Shown here in pieces: positions 26,831-35,516 of a DNA stretch of 64,000 nucleotides (within the stretch, counting starts at the first letter, position 1; every line of letters begins with the position of its first letter). The DNA comes from Weissella confusa (GTDB taxonomy: Bacteria; Bacillota; Bacilli; Lactobacillales; Lactobacillaceae). The stretch covers positions 1-64,000 of the forward strand of contig JAAOED010000003.1 in the NCBI GenBank assembly GCA_016466735.1, in the 5' to 3' direction. The notes beneath the pieces were generated by a model. That model made no database searches, was not told the origin of the DNA, and saw only the letters and a program-made list of their open reading frames with translations. The position numbers were made by a program, and so were the translations under genes.

Positions 26831-28912
26831 TTAGTTCGACTTGACATCAAGCTCCAAGAAGTTAGCTACCTTAGTCGCTTCGTTAGCAACGGCGTGCAAC
26901 GTAGCCAAACGGTTGTTCTTAACCGCTTCATCTTCGACCATGACCATCGTCTCGTCGAAGTAAGCTGCAACGGCTGGTTGCAAGTTCAACAATGCAACCA
27001 ACTTGGCATCCGTTTCTGCAACTTCAGCAACTGGTGAAACAGCTTCGAACAAAGCCTTTTCAGCATCGTTCTCGAACAACGTCACATCAACAACAGCGTC
27101 AGTCGCGTTCTTCGTCGTCAAGCGCATGACACGCGTCAAAGCTTCAACACCTTCACGGAAGTTATCGTCAGCCACGTGAGTTGCCAAAACTTGGGCTGAT
27201 TCGAACATTTGTGTCGTATCAGCAAAGTCGTTCTTCGTTACCGCGTTGATGATGTCACGACGAACACCATCATCTTGCAATGCCTTCACAACACGGTCCG
27301 TCAAGAAGTTCACAACGGCAGCCACATTGTTTTGCAACTCAGCCATCACATCTTCTGGCAAGCCGAACTTAGCAGCATCAGCGTTGATGTCATCAATCAA
27401 GTCTGACAAGATACCATCAATGTCCAACTCCCACTTGTTGTCAGCCAAGATGTTCACAACACCTGAAGCGGCACGACGCAAAGCGTATGGGTCGTTTGAA
27501 CCTGATGGTACCATGCCGCCAGCGAAGAATGACAACAAGCTATCCAACTTGTCAGCCAAAGCCAAAACCTTACCCAAATCTGATGCTGGCAATTCACCAT
27601 CAGCTGAGATTGGCATGTAGTGCTCACGGATTGCTTGGGCAACAACAGCGTCTTCACCAAACAAGTTGGCGTACTTCTCACCCATGATACCTTGCAATTC
27701 GTCGAACTCACCGACCATACCAGTCATCAAGTCGAACTTGTAAATCTCACCAGCGCGAGCCAACTTCGTTTGTTGGTCAGCTGAGAAGTTCAAGCGACCA
27801 GCGATGATGGCAGCCAATGCCTTGGCACGACGCGTGTGCGCAGCAACTGATCCCAACTTAGCGTGGAATGAAACAACTTCCAACTTGTTGTTGTAGAAGT
27901 CGATATCGTGCTTTTGGTCCTCGTGGTAGAAGAACTTAGCGTCTTCCAAACGGGCAACCAACACCTTCTCGTTACCGGCAATCACGTTGTCGATGTGTTC
28001 AGCGTTTCCGTTACGAACTGAGATAAAGTGTGGCAACAAAGCACCGTTAGCGTCAACTACGTGGAAGAAACGTTGGTGTTCCTTCATTGACGTAATCAAA
28101 ACTTCGTCAGGAACTTCCAAGTAACCTTCGTCGAAGCCGCCAGCAAAGGCCGTTGGGTATTCAACGATGTTGTTAACTTCTTCAAGCAAATCATCGTCAA
28201 CAACCACTTGCCAGTTGTTGTCAGCGGCAATTTGGCGCACTTGTGCACGGATGTTTTCCTTACGTGCTTCAGCATCAGCTTGCACGAAAACAGACGTCAA
28301 CGCTTCTTCGTACTTGTCAGCAGATGCGATTTCAACATCGTGACCCAAGAAGCGGTGTCCACGTGATGAACGACCCGTTGCAACACCCAAAATATCGAAT
28401 GGCACAACTTGATCATCCAACAATGCAACCATCCAACGAATTGGACGAACGTATTCGAACGTGTGACGGCCCCACTTCATCGTCGTTGAGAACGTCATTG
28501 CCTCAACAACTGACTTGAAGCCTGCCAAAACAGCAGCAGCTGGTTGACCAGCTTCGAACTTCGTCACGTAAACGTATTCGTTACCGTTAAATTCCTTGAA
28601 CGTGATGTCGTCTGTCGTCATGCCTTGACCACGTACGAATCCTTGGGCAGCCTTTGAGTAGTTACCTTCAGCGTCCAAAGCGGCCTTCTTAGCAGGTCCC
28701 TTTACTTCTTCAGTAAAGTCTTCAGCCTTTTCGGCCACACCTGAAATCAAAACTGCCAAACGACGTGGCGTTGAGAATGGCTTAATTGACTCGTAAGCCA
28801 AACGCTCATCCTTCATAAAGTTTTCGGCACGCTCAACCAATTGGTTAATTGCGGGCGTAACCAAGTGGGCAGGAACTTCTTCCAAACCAATTTCTAGCAA
28901 AAAGTTAGCCAT
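26831..28912 (-). CDS. glyS: glycyl-tRNA synthetase beta subunit
   Basis: The beta subunit of the alpha2-beta2 bacterial GlyRS contributes tRNA recognition. The product (about 693 residues, normal length) begins MANFLLEIGLEEVPAHLV and has the typical STPRRLAVL, FSTTMKWGRHTFEYVRPIRW and PTAFAGGFDEGYLEVP segments, an HD-like central domain, and a C-terminal anticodon-binding DALR-like region. The ATG at 28912 follows GAGGAGGAGAACTAAG. It begins 1 nt after the glyQ stop, so the two are translationally coupled. Controlled by the glyQ T-box. Confidence 0.97.
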   Translation of the reverse strand: MANFLLEIGLEEVPAHLVTPAINQLVERAENFMKDERLAYESIKPFSTPRRLAVLISGVAEKAEDFTEEVKGPAKKAALDAEGNYSKAAQGFVRGQGMTTDDITFKEFNGNEYVYVTKFEAGQPAAAVLAGFKSVVEAMTFSTTMKWGRHTFEYVRPIRWMVALLDDQVVPFDILGVATGRSSRGHRFLGHDVEIASADKYEEALTSVFVQADAEARKENIRAQVRQIAADNNWQVVVDDDLLEEVNNIVEYPTAFAGGFDEGYLEVPDEVLITSMKEHQRFFHVVDANGALLPHFISVRNGNAEHIDNVIAGNEKVLVARLEDAKFFYHEDQKHDIDFYNNKLEVVSFHAKLGSVAAHTRRAKALAAIIAGRLNFSADQQTKLARAGEIYKFDLMTGMVGEFDELQGIMGEKYANLFGEDAVVAQAIREHYMPISADGELPASDLGKVLALADKLDSLLSFFAGGMVPSGSNDPYALRRAASGVVNILADNKWELDIDGILSDLIDDINADAAKFGLPEDVMAELQNNVAAVVNFLTDRVVKALQDDGVRRDIINAVTKNDFADTTQMFESAQVLATHVADDNFREGVEALTRVMRLTTKNATDAVVDVTLFENDAEKALFEAVSPVAEVAETDAKLVALLNLQPAVAAYFDETMVMVEDEAVKNNRLATLHAVANEATKVANFLELDVKSN

Positions 28913-28913
28913 C

Positions 28914-29840
28914 TTAGTTCTCCTCCTCATCTGCAGGCAAGTACTTCGCACGCAAAGCTTCGTCCTTCAACAATGGGAAACCAAGCTTCTTACGCTCATC
29001 AATGAAGGCACGCGCAACTGAACGAGCCATGTTACGGATACGTGAAAGGTACTTTGCACGCTCAGTAACTGAAACCGTTCCACGCGCGTCCAACAAGTTA
29101 AACGTGTGTGATGACTTCAAAATGTAGTCGTATGCTGGGTGAACCAAGCCCTTTTCCAAGGCCTTCTTGGCTTCAGCTTCGTACTCGTTAAAGTGACGCA
29201 ACAACATTTCTTGGTCTGACTCTTCGAATGAGTAAACTGAGTGCTCGTACTCAGGCTCCTTGAAGATATCTCCGTACAAGACACCGTTACCCCATTCCAA
29301 ATCGTAAACCGTTGGCACGTCTTGGATGTATGAAGCCAAACGCTCCAAACCATACGTGATTTCTGATGTTACGGCATCAACTTGGATTCCACCAACTTGT
29401 TGGAAGTACGTAAATTGCGTCACTTCCATACCATCCAACCAGATTTCCCAACCGATACCAGCAGCACCCATTGAAGGGTTCTCCCAGTTATCTTCAACGA
29501 AACGGATATCGTGTTCCAAAGGATCAATACCCAAGGCCTTCAAAGAATCCAAGTACAACTCTTGGATGTTGTCAGGTGATGGCTTCATAACCACTTGGAA
29601 TTGGTGGTGTTGGTACAAACGGTTTGGGTTATCCCCGTAACGTCCATCGGCTGGACGACGTGATGGCTCTACGTAAGCTGCGTTCCATGGCTCAGGACCA
29701 TTGGCACGTAGGAACGTGTAGGGGCTCATCGTACCAGCACCCTTTTCTGTATCGTAGGCTTCCATTAGCATTGCGCCTTGATCAGCCCAGAACTTTTGCA
29801 ACGTCAAAATAATGTCTTGCACACTCATTTTTGCACTCAT
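28914..29840 (-). CDS. glyQ: glycyl-tRNA synthetase alpha subunit
   Basis: The catalytic alpha subunit of GlyRS. The product (about 308 residues) has the class II features of Gly[20 protein letters not shown], the [19 protein letters not shown] segment, [27 protein letters not shown] and TYGLERLA. I chose the ATG at 29840 (MSAKMSVQD), which follows GAAAGGAATTTGTCAAC. An upstream in-frame extension would translate the T-box terminator and is rejected. Confidence 0.97.
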   Translation of the reverse strand: MSAKMSVQDIILTLQKFWADQGAMLMEAYDTEKGAGTMSPYTFLRANGPEPWNAAYVEPSRRPADGRYGDNPNRLYQHHQFQVVMKPSPDNIQELYLDSLKALGIDPLEHDIRFVEDNWENPSMGAAGIGWEIWLDGMEVTQFTYFQQVGGIQVDAVTSEITYGLERLASYIQDVPTVYDLEWGNGVLYGDIFKEPEYEHSVYSFEESDQEMLLRHFNEYEAEAKKALEKGLVHPAYDYILKSSHTFNLLDARGTVSVTERAKYLSRIRNMARSVARAFIDERKKLGFPLLKDEALRAKYLPADEEEN

Positions 29841-29877
29841 GTTGACAAATTCCTTTCTCGTGGTTGGCTTCGAGCAA

Positions 29878-30095
29878 ATAAAAAGCCCTACACCAATCAC
29901 CTTTAAAAATGATTGATGTAGGGACGATAATTCGCGGTTCCACCCTACTTCTAGGAAAACTCCTAGCAGCTTCATTGGATTAAATTGTGCTCCGGCAGTG
30001 CCCCTTGCGTGTTTTCAGGTCACCCTCACATCACCGGTGACTTGCTGGACTGAGTTCACGCAATTCTTCTGCTTTCATCGCTTATTACATGTAAT
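29878..30095 (-). promoter_or_regulatory. T-box leader of glyQS (tRNA-Gly responsive)
   Basis: The minus strand carries the T-box core AGGGTGGAACCGCG (29933-29946). It is followed by the terminator CCCTACATCAATCA / TGATTGGTGTAGGG with TTTTTATTTG (29878-29920). The stem I region upstream includes GGGGCACTGCC; GGC followed by A (30000-30002) is the probable specifier for glycine. Uncharged tRNA-Gly should stabilise the antiterminator and allow glyQS expression. Confidence 0.95.
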
Positions 30096-30096
30096 A

Positions 30097-30124
30097 AGTT
30101 TATCACTCAGCGTTTAAAAGTCAA
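30097..30124 (-). promoter_or_regulatory. glyQS promoter
   Basis: The minus strand reads TTGACT (30119-30124), a 16-bp spacer, then TAAACT (30097-30102), immediately before the T-box leader. Confidence 0.6.
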
Positions 30125-30137
30125 CGCGCATGACTGA

Positions 30138-31106
30138 TTAATTACCACGATGATGTGCTTCTTTTCGAGCGCGCTCACGGGCTTGTTCAGCAACTTCTTG
30201 GGCTTGTTCTTGAGCTTGTTCACGTCTTTGTTCGGTGCGCCAATCATCAAAGCGTTTTTGGGCGTCAGCGCGCCTTTCTGGTGACATGTGACGCCAGAAT
30301 AAACGTTGCAAAACTTTTTCTTGCATCGCCATCGACTTTTCATTGATTGATTCGTCAGTCGCGTTCAACATATCTTGCATGTGGGCTTGTTCTTCAGGTT
30401 GCCAACGCGCCGCTTGATCATTGATGCGGTCCTTCAGTTCACCTTCGAACACTGTCTGGACGAAACTAATTATCGGAACCAAGATAAACAACCAGAACCC
30501 CCACGTTGGCCAGATAGTTGCGACAACTAGCAAGACAATCGCACTGATGCCAGTAACGCGCGCTTGATTATTAAATGCGAAATAGTACACCTGGGCCAAT
30601 GAATTATTCGCTACCGTCGACATTTCATCTGGGTTAAAATTCGTCTTCACCAAATTTAGCAATAACGCCTGCTGTAGCACACTTGCTAAGACGTAAATAA
30701 CGCCATATCCCAGTACCGCATACCGATTATGCCAATCCTCAAACATCCAACGTGTAAAAAATGGCAAAAGCGCCAACACAGCTAGCCAACTAAAGACTAA
30801 CAGCATCCCCACCGGATTAATTTTGTGAATCAAATTGAACATGCGCATGTTCGTCACGTATTGATTCACCACCACGATAAAACTCACCACAAATATCGCA
30901 ATCCCAATCAGAACGGGTTGAATCGTCGTCCAATCATGTGCCCCTTTAATTGGCAACTTCAGTGCCAACACCATGATGGTTGCTATAATCGCCAAAACGG
31001 CATCAATTAAGCCGTTCAGTCGATTGATTGTTGGCTGTGCGTAGTAGCGATCACTCAACTGCAACTTCGCCTGTTCGGCTTTCTTCAAATCAAATTTTTC
31101 TGTCAT
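30138..31106 (-). CDS. TMEM175 family (DUF1211) channel-like protein
   Basis: The 322-residue membrane protein carries the TMEM175 signature in helix 1, RLNGLIDAVLAIIATIMVL, resembling the FSDAVFAI motif of bacterial TMEM175 K+ channels; the usual Phe-Ser is Leu-Ile here. About six helices span residues 28-225. The C-terminal 100 residues are soluble and charged, with a likely coiled coil rich in Gln, Glu and Arg (REQAQEQAQEVAEQARERAR) ending in KEAHHRGN. This tail is longer than in minimal family members. Channel function is inferred from the family. Start ATG at 31106; a GTG codon lies just before it. Confidence 0.82.
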   Translation of the reverse strand: MTEKFDLKKAEQAKLQLSDRYYAQPTINRLNGLIDAVLAIIATIMVLALKLPIKGAHDWTTIQPVLIGIAIFVVSFIVVVNQYVTNMRMFNLIHKINPVGMLLVFSWLAVLALLPFFTRWMFEDWHNRYAVLGYGVIYVLASVLQQALLLNLVKTNFNPDEMSTVANNSLAQVYYFAFNNQARVTGISAIVLLVVATIWPTWGFWLFILVPIISFVQTVFEGELKDRINDQAARWQPEEQAHMQDMLNATDESINEKSMAMQEKVLQRLFWRHMSPERRADAQKRFDDWRTEQRREQAQEQAQEVAEQARERARKEAHHRGN

Positions 31107-31175
31107 CACATTTTCCCACTAGCATCCCTAATTTTACATAATGATAGCTAGTCATTGTGAACAGACGCCGACCAA

Positions 31176-31212
31176 ATCAAAAAAAGACTGACAACAAAAT
31201 GTTGCCAGTCGG
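31176..31212 (-). terminator. terminator after 82-residue membrane protein gene
   Basis: GACTGGCAAC / GTTGTCAGTC with an ATTTT loop is followed by TTTTTTTG on the minus strand. Confidence 0.88.
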
Positions 31213-31276
31213 TCATGATTAATAGTTGATTTTTAATAAAATCATCGGGAGTTCGTTTGTTTGACGTTCTCCCTTT

Positions 31277-31525
31277 CTAACCTTTGTTAGGTTTGACAAT
31301 TGAGATAACCAACAAGGTAAGGCCCCCTACAAAGAACAAGGTAGGAAAAACAAAATCGACGTTAGTTAAAACTGGATTAATCACATAATCGATTCCAAGC
31401 ATGACAACTCCACCAACAAAGCTGATGGCACTTTGTGCTTTTAGACCAAGCTGTTTGTTTTGGTTTTTAAGTGTAACGGCCAACAATACGCCGATTATTC
31501 CGATGATTGGTCCAATGTAAAACAT
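31277..31525 (-). CDS. small membrane protein, unrecognised
   Basis: This 82-residue protein has three predicted membrane helices (IGPIIGIIGVLLAV, ISFVGGVVMLGIDYVI, FPTLFFVGGLTLLVISIV) and short charged loops. The family is not recognised. The ribosome binding site is modest (AGCAGG, 9 bp from the ATG). The gene stands alone, with a terminator 65 bp after its stop. Base composition matches its neighbours. Confidence 0.65.
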   Translation of the reverse strand: MFYIGPIIGIIGVLLAVTLKNQNKQLGLKAQSAISFVGGVVMLGIDYVINPVLTNVDFVFPTLFFVGGLTLLVISIVKPNKG

Positions 31526-31636
31526 GTGATTAATACCTGCTTTCGTATTTTAATAGACCACACTTTAAGTTTATCATCGTTACAAAACGTCCGCAAATTT
31601 CATTGCGTAATATAAACAGGCTATGGTGAAAAAAAC

Positions 31637-31668
31637 GTAAAAAGCGGTTATGATTTCTCACACCGCCA
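31637..31668 (-). terminator. pnuC terminator
   Basis: GGCGGT / AACCGC with a roughly 14-nt loop on the minus strand is followed by TTTTTACGTTTTTTTC. Confidence 0.75.
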
Positions 31669-31684
31669 AAAATCGTAGAGCCGA

Positions 31685-32425
31685 TTAATCTTTATATTCA
31701 GTAGTCTTTGACCACAAGTACATGCCGTAGAACGCATTAAATGTTTTCACAATCATGAGGACAAACATCCCCAATGCACCTGAACCACCGGCTTGAATTT
31801 GATTCCACCAAAGTAACAAACCCACGGCATCAACGAACAACCAGACAATCCATTGTGACAAATAACCATACGTTGCCAAAATTTGAGCCAGCATACCAAG
31901 TGGTAGTTGTGATGAGTCCAGGTAAACTTGATTACCATGGGCTGTCTTCGCAACCGTCAATACAATGCCATAGACGACGACTGCCCCTGCGACTAGGCAC
32001 CCCATCATCTTCGGACCAATGCGCTTGGCTTGAATTTGGCTGTGATCAGCTTGTTGTGACAGTTGCTTGTACCAAGCAGCCATCCCCACGAATTGCATCA
32101 CAAAGAAGAATCCTTGGTTCAAGATATCCCCAACCAAGTGATTGTGAATTGACATCAACAGCCAAATACCATTCGTCAACAAACCCCAGAAGAAATTTGT
32201 CAAACGCCCACTAGCTAGCATAATTAGATAGAATGCCAACACAAGGCCGGTAATCAAACTCGTCCAACCTGATGATGAATAGTCACCCGTGTAAACAAAC
32301 GCCCAAATCGTGACCGCCATGATGACAACCATGTACACACGCTGGAATCGATTCATTAGCGCCAAGTCGCGCCGGATATTAGCTGGTGACGTTGCCTCGC
32401 GCAAAGCTCGCTTCAAATTCTGCAT
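31685..32425 (-). CDS. pnuC: nicotinamide riboside transporter PnuC
   Basis: PnuC facilitates uptake of nicotinamide riboside for NAD synthesis. The 246-residue protein has about seven helices and family motifs: the N-terminal ISFYTGD-like segment VYTGDYSSSGWTSLITG, the NFFWGLLTNG motif, FVGMAAWYKQ, and the C-terminal LSQWIVWLFVDAVGLLLWW, followed by MYLWSKTTEYKD. The ATG follows AGGGAGTAGTAGAAAG. No NAD-kinase or NadR gene is nearby. I saw no recognisable NAD+ riboswitch in its leader. Confidence 0.92.
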   Translation of the reverse strand: MQNLKRALREATSPANIRRDLALMNRFQRVYMVVIMAVTIWAFVYTGDYSSSGWTSLITGLVLAFYLIMLASGRLTNFFWGLLTNGIWLLMSIHNHLVGDILNQGFFFVMQFVGMAAWYKQLSQQADHSQIQAKRIGPKMMGCLVAGAVVVYGIVLTVAKTAHGNQVYLDSSQLPLGMLAQILATYGYLSQWIVWLFVDAVGLLLWWNQIQAGGSGALGMFVLMIVKTFNAFYGMYLWSKTTEYKD

Positions 32426-32532
32426 CTTTCTACTACTCCCTAAAACTAAAACACTAAGAAATAGATTACCACATTAACTAATCATTTGTGCATAATGTCA
32501 CAGGACTGTAATTAGTTGGTGTTCGGGATGCG

Positions 32533-32567
32533 AAAAAAGACGACACACCCAACCGGGCATGTCGTCC
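32533..32567 (-). terminator. terminator of small acidic protein gene
   Basis: GACGACA / TGTCGTC with an inner CCCGGTTGGG is followed by TTTTTTCGC on the minus strand. Confidence 0.88.
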
Positions 32568-32579
32568 ATTAGCCGTTAT

Positions 32580-32756
32580 TTAGTCTTTGCCAAGCAATCC
32601 TGACAACTTGTCTTTCACGTCATCCAAATCGACGTTATCAAGCATGTCAGCCTTGTCACCAAGCAACTCACCGGCCTTTTCTTTCAACTCGTTCAAGTCA
32701 GCTCCTTCTAGTACGTCTGCTGCCTTGTCCTTCAAATCATCCAAATCAAATGCCAT
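32580..32756 (-). CDS. small acidic helical protein, 58 residues
   Basis: The minus-strand ORF encodes MAFDLDDLKDKAADVLEG, a middle copy NELKEKAGELLGDKADML, and a third DLDDVKDKLSGLLGKD. These are three imperfect amphipathic helical repeats of about 18-20 residues. It is reminiscent of small CsbD-like/stress-associated helical proteins, but not assignable. The start has GGGAGATGAAGTT, and a clear terminator follows. A cre-like site lies just downstream of its -10, so carbon-source control is likely. It is too short for a typical length cutoff but is well supported. Confidence 0.8.
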   Translation of the reverse strand: MAFDLDDLKDKAADVLEGADLNELKEKAGELLGDKADMLDNVDLDDVKDKLSGLLGKD

Positions 32757-32772
32757 AACTTCATCTCCCGTC

Positions 32773-32803
32773 TGAAAACGTTTTCTTCTACATATTTATT
32801 ATA
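32773..32803 (-). promoter_or_regulatory. -10 and cre-like site of the small acidic protein gene
   Basis: TATAAT on the minus strand (32798-32803) is followed 11 bp later by AGAAAACGTTTTCA (32773-32786), matching the cre consensus at 13 of 14 positions. CcpA binding here would block transcription near +1. Confidence 0.65.
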
Positions 32804-32808
32804 AGTGA

Positions 32809-33609
32809 TTAATCCGTAGAAGTCTCGTTTTTGCCCTCAGAATTATTGCGAGTTGCCAACCGCGCTTGCCAGCCCGATAACTGTTGAATAAATGATTTTG
32901 CACGCAAATGAACACCAACCTGATCGTCATACAACTTATCCATCACACGGGCCATATCTTGCTTTGTTTCGTCCTTAAGACTCAACGTGCCAAGTTGCTT
33001 CAAATCTACCTTCGCAAGTTGTGACAAAATACGGACTGAGCGCGGATTTGCGTTCATGCGATTTTCATCTTGGTCCCAGTGAATCTGGCAAATTGTGCCG
33101 TTTAGCTTCTCGGAAAAATCAAGTGGCAAATCACGACGACCGCAGACTGCGCATTCACCCCAAGTTGGATTTAGACCAAATGCGGGTAGTAGCTGGACTT
33201 CAAAGTAATTCGCTAAGCCTTGTGGGTCGAGTCCTTCTTCTAGCTTTTCCAACGCCAGTTTCGCCCAGTTAAACCATTTTTCGATTGGCTGATTGTCCAC
33301 AAAGGCCGCGTCAATCAATCCCAAAATGTATGTCATGTAGGCATTCTTTTCGACATCCATCATCAACTCACGCGAATGGTGACTCTCTTTCACCGAATTG
33401 ATGAAACTCAACCCCGTTTGGTTCAGGGTGCCTTCGAAGGTTGCAATCGTCATCGGTTGAACATCTGCCGCAAACTGATAGCGCTTTGATTTACCATTTT
33501 TGATGTAAAACATGCGCTTGCCGGCTGTTTTAGTCAGCATTTTAACCATCAAATCTTTTTCTTTGTGGTCACGTTGATACATGACAATCGCTTCAAATAC
33601 TTCCGCCAT
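32809..33609 (-). CDS. recO: DNA repair protein RecO
   Basis: RecO, with RecR, loads RecA onto SSB-coated DNA. The 266-residue product has the N-terminal OB fold (FEAIVMYQRDHKEKDLMVKM), a central helical domain, and the zinc-binding region with CAVCGRRDLP; the second half reads GTICQIH, so the site would be CCCH rather than four cysteines. The gene order recO-era-dgkA-ybeY-phoH is the typical Firmicute cluster, here separated from era by a terminator. Confidence 0.93.
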   Translation of the reverse strand: MAEVFEAIVMYQRDHKEKDLMVKMLTKTAGKRMFYIKNGKSKRYQFAADVQPMTIATFEGTLNQTGLSFINSVKESHHSRELMMDVEKNAYMTYILGLIDAAFVDNQPIEKWFNWAKLALEKLEEGLDPQGLANYFEVQLLPAFGLNPTWGECAVCGRRDLPLDFSEKLNGTICQIHWDQDENRMNANPRSVRILSQLAKVDLKQLGTLSLKDETKQDMARVMDKLYDDQVGVHLRAKSFIQQLSGWQARLATRNNSEGKNETSTD

Positions 33610-33622
33610 GCCGCCTCCTAAT

Positions 33623-33650
33623 AAAAAAGAGACTAGTCAGTCTCTTTTTC
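33623..33650 (-). terminator. era terminator
   Basis: The inverted repeat AAAAAAGAGACT / AGTCTCTTTTTC with a 4-nt loop lies between era and recO. Confidence 0.85.
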
Positions 33651-33656
33651 ACATCA

Positions 33657-34565
33657 TTAAATATCTGAATCTTCCTTGTAACCATAAGTTTGCAAGGCTT
33701 GTGGCTTATCACGCCAACGTTCTTCAACCTTAACCCACGTCTCCAAGAAAATCTTGTCTCCAAGCAAACGTTCGATATCCTTACGGGCACGAACTCCGAT
33801 TTCCTTAATCATCGCACCTTGCTTACCGATAACGATGTTCTTTTGCGTTGGACGCTCAACAACAATCGTGGCTTGCACGTGCAAGTGGTTCTCATCTTGA
33901 CGTTCAATCTTATCGATCACAACGGCAACTGAGTGTGGCACTTCTTGACGCGTCAATTGTAGGACCTTCTCACGAATCAACTCACTCATGATGAAACGCT
34001 CTGGGTGGTCCGTAATTTGGTCAGCTGGGTAGTATTGTGGTCCTTCTTCCATCTTGTCCATGGCGAAGTCCAACAACTCAGGCACACCATCACCCTTCAA
34101 AGCTGAAATTGGGAAGATTTCAGCAAATTCCATTTGTTGGCTGTAATCAGCAATGATTGCCAACAAATCTGATGGGTTTACCAAATCAATCTTGTTGATA
34201 ATCAAGTAAACTGGTGTGTTTGTATCCTTCAAACGGTTGATAATGAAGTCATCACCGGCACCACGTGGCTCGTCGGCGTTAACCAAGAACCACACCATGT
34301 CAGCTTCACGCAAAGCTGACATCGCTGTCTTCACCATAAAGTCACCCAATGAGTTGTGTGGCTTGTGAATTCCTGGCGTGTCCATGAACACAATTTGACC
34401 TTCATCAGTCGTGTAAATTCCTTGGATCTTGTTACGTGTCGTTTGTGCCTTTGGTGACATAATGGCAATCTTTTCACCAATCATCTTGTTCAAAAGCGTT
34501 GACTTACCAACGTTTGGACGACCAACTAGGGCAACGAAACCTGACTTAAATCCTTGTTCACTCAT
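33657..34565 (-). CDS. era: GTPase Era
   Basis: Era is a 16S rRNA-binding GTPase acting in 30S maturation. The 302-residue protein has G1 [10 protein letters not shown] (about residues 15-24), the [11 protein letters not shown] switch, G3 DTPGIHKP and G4 NKID. The C-terminal KH domain contains [20 protein letters not shown]. The ATG at 34565 is preceded by AGAATAGAGAATAATATAC. Length and motifs are standard. Confidence 0.97.
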   Translation of the reverse strand: MSEQGFKSGFVALVGRPNVGKSTLLNKMIGEKIAIMSPKAQTTRNKIQGIYTTDEGQIVFMDTPGIHKPHNSLGDFMVKTAMSALREADMVWFLVNADEPRGAGDDFIINRLKDTNTPVYLIINKIDLVNPSDLLAIIADYSQQMEFAEIFPISALKGDGVPELLDFAMDKMEEGPQYYPADQITDHPERFIMSELIREKVLQLTRQEVPHSVAVVIDKIERQDENHLHVQATIVVERPTQKNIVIGKQGAMIKEIGVRARKDIERLLGDKIFLETWVKVEERWRDKPQALQTYGYKEDSDI

Positions 34566-34617
34566 GTATATTATTCTCTATTCTTTCTATAATCCACGCA
34601 TCGCGCGTACAACTAAC

Positions 34618-35046
34618 TTATTTAATAATCATCTGCAAGTTTGGCAAGATGTAGGGTTGGAAAATCAAAACACCAATCACAATGGCAAAAGCCACCGCCG
34701 CCAATACGGCACCGGACGCCACGTCCTTTGCCACCTTAGCTAGCGGGTGATATTGTTCACCCACAATCAAATCAACGATTGCTTCGACCATGGTATTCAC
34801 GAACTCAGCCATGATAACCGTAAAGACGGCAACTGAAATCCACAACCAATCTGAACGTCCTAGTTTAACATAGATGCCGACAAGTAAGACTACAATCGCC
34901 GCAACAATATGAAAACGCATGTTTCGTTCACGAACCAAAAGTTGACCAATACCTTCTAAGGCATGACCAAGGGCTTGGAGGAAGTGCGTATTTTTTTCAA
35001 TTTGTGGCTCTGGTGTAGCAGCCTTTTTCTTATCGTGTAAGTCCAT
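34618..35046 (-). CDS. dgkA: diacylglycerol/undecaprenol kinase family protein
   Basis: This membrane kinase, in Gram-positives mainly acting on undecaprenol, helps recycle the lipid carrier for wall synthesis. The 142 residues include a 25-residue N-terminal extension, the ALGHALEGIGQLLVRERNMRFH amphipathic start, three helices, and the active-site motifs AEFVNTMVEAIVDL and AKDVASGAVL. The start lies inside ybeY (17-bp overlap), consistent with translational coupling. Confidence 0.9.
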   Translation of the reverse strand: MDLHDKKKAATPEPQIEKNTHFLQALGHALEGIGQLLVRERNMRFHIVAAIVVLLVGIYVKLGRSDWLWISVAVFTVIMAEFVNTMVEAIVDLIVGEQYHPLAKVAKDVASGAVLAAVAFAIVIGVLIFQPYILPNLQMIIK

Positions 35047-35512
35047 AACTATCTAAAATCTCACGTTGCAAATCAAACATAATCTTTTCGTCTTCATCAC
35101 TGCGCATGTGGTCGTAACCATTCAAGTGCAAGAATCCGTGCACAACCAAGAATCCTAGTTCACGCTCATATGAGTGTTCCAAGTATTCAGCTTGTTCACC
35201 AATCTTATCGACAGAAACGATAATGTCACCAATGTTCTTAGCCAAATCTTCAGCCATTTCTTCATCCATCATCAATGGCAAGTCATCACCATCTTCTTCA
35301 ATAGCGAATGAAATGACGTCAGTCGGCTTGTCCAAACCACGGTATTCGCGGTTGTAACGTTGAATTTCGTCATTGTTAACGAATGTTACTGACATCTCGG
35401 TATCTGCTGGTAGCTTCATATACTCACCAGCATAGTCCAACACCTTTTCAACGAGTTCAATTTGCTCGGCAGGAACGCCGGGCTTTGATTGGTCAATAAT
35501 TGCCAAATCCAT
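35030..35512 (-). CDS. ybeY: endoribonuclease YbeY
   Basis: YbeY is a metal-dependent RNase implicated in 16S 3'-end maturation and ribosome quality control. The product (about 160 residues) has the EYRGLDKPTDVISFA motif and the zinc motif HGFLHLNGYDH. I chose the ATG at 35512 (MDLAIIDQS) behind AAGAAGGATTAAGATT; the longer upstream frame overlaps phoH and is basic and unlike the family. It starts 5 bp after phoH ends. Confidence 0.95.
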   Translation of the reverse strand: MDLAIIDQSKPGVPAEQIELVEKVLDYAGEYMKLPADTEMSVTFVNNDEIQRYNREYRGLDKPTDVISFAIEEDGDDLPLMMDEEMAEDLAKNIGDIIVSVDKIGEQAEYLEHSYERELGFLVVHGFLHLNGYDHMRSDEDEKIMFDLQREILDSYGLTR

Positions 35513-35516
35513 AATC

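Noticed and set aside
28914-29975. glyQ start at 29975
   Set aside because: That extension would be translated from the T-box antiterminator/terminator sequence; MSAKMSVQD at 29840 has the proper site and family N-terminus.
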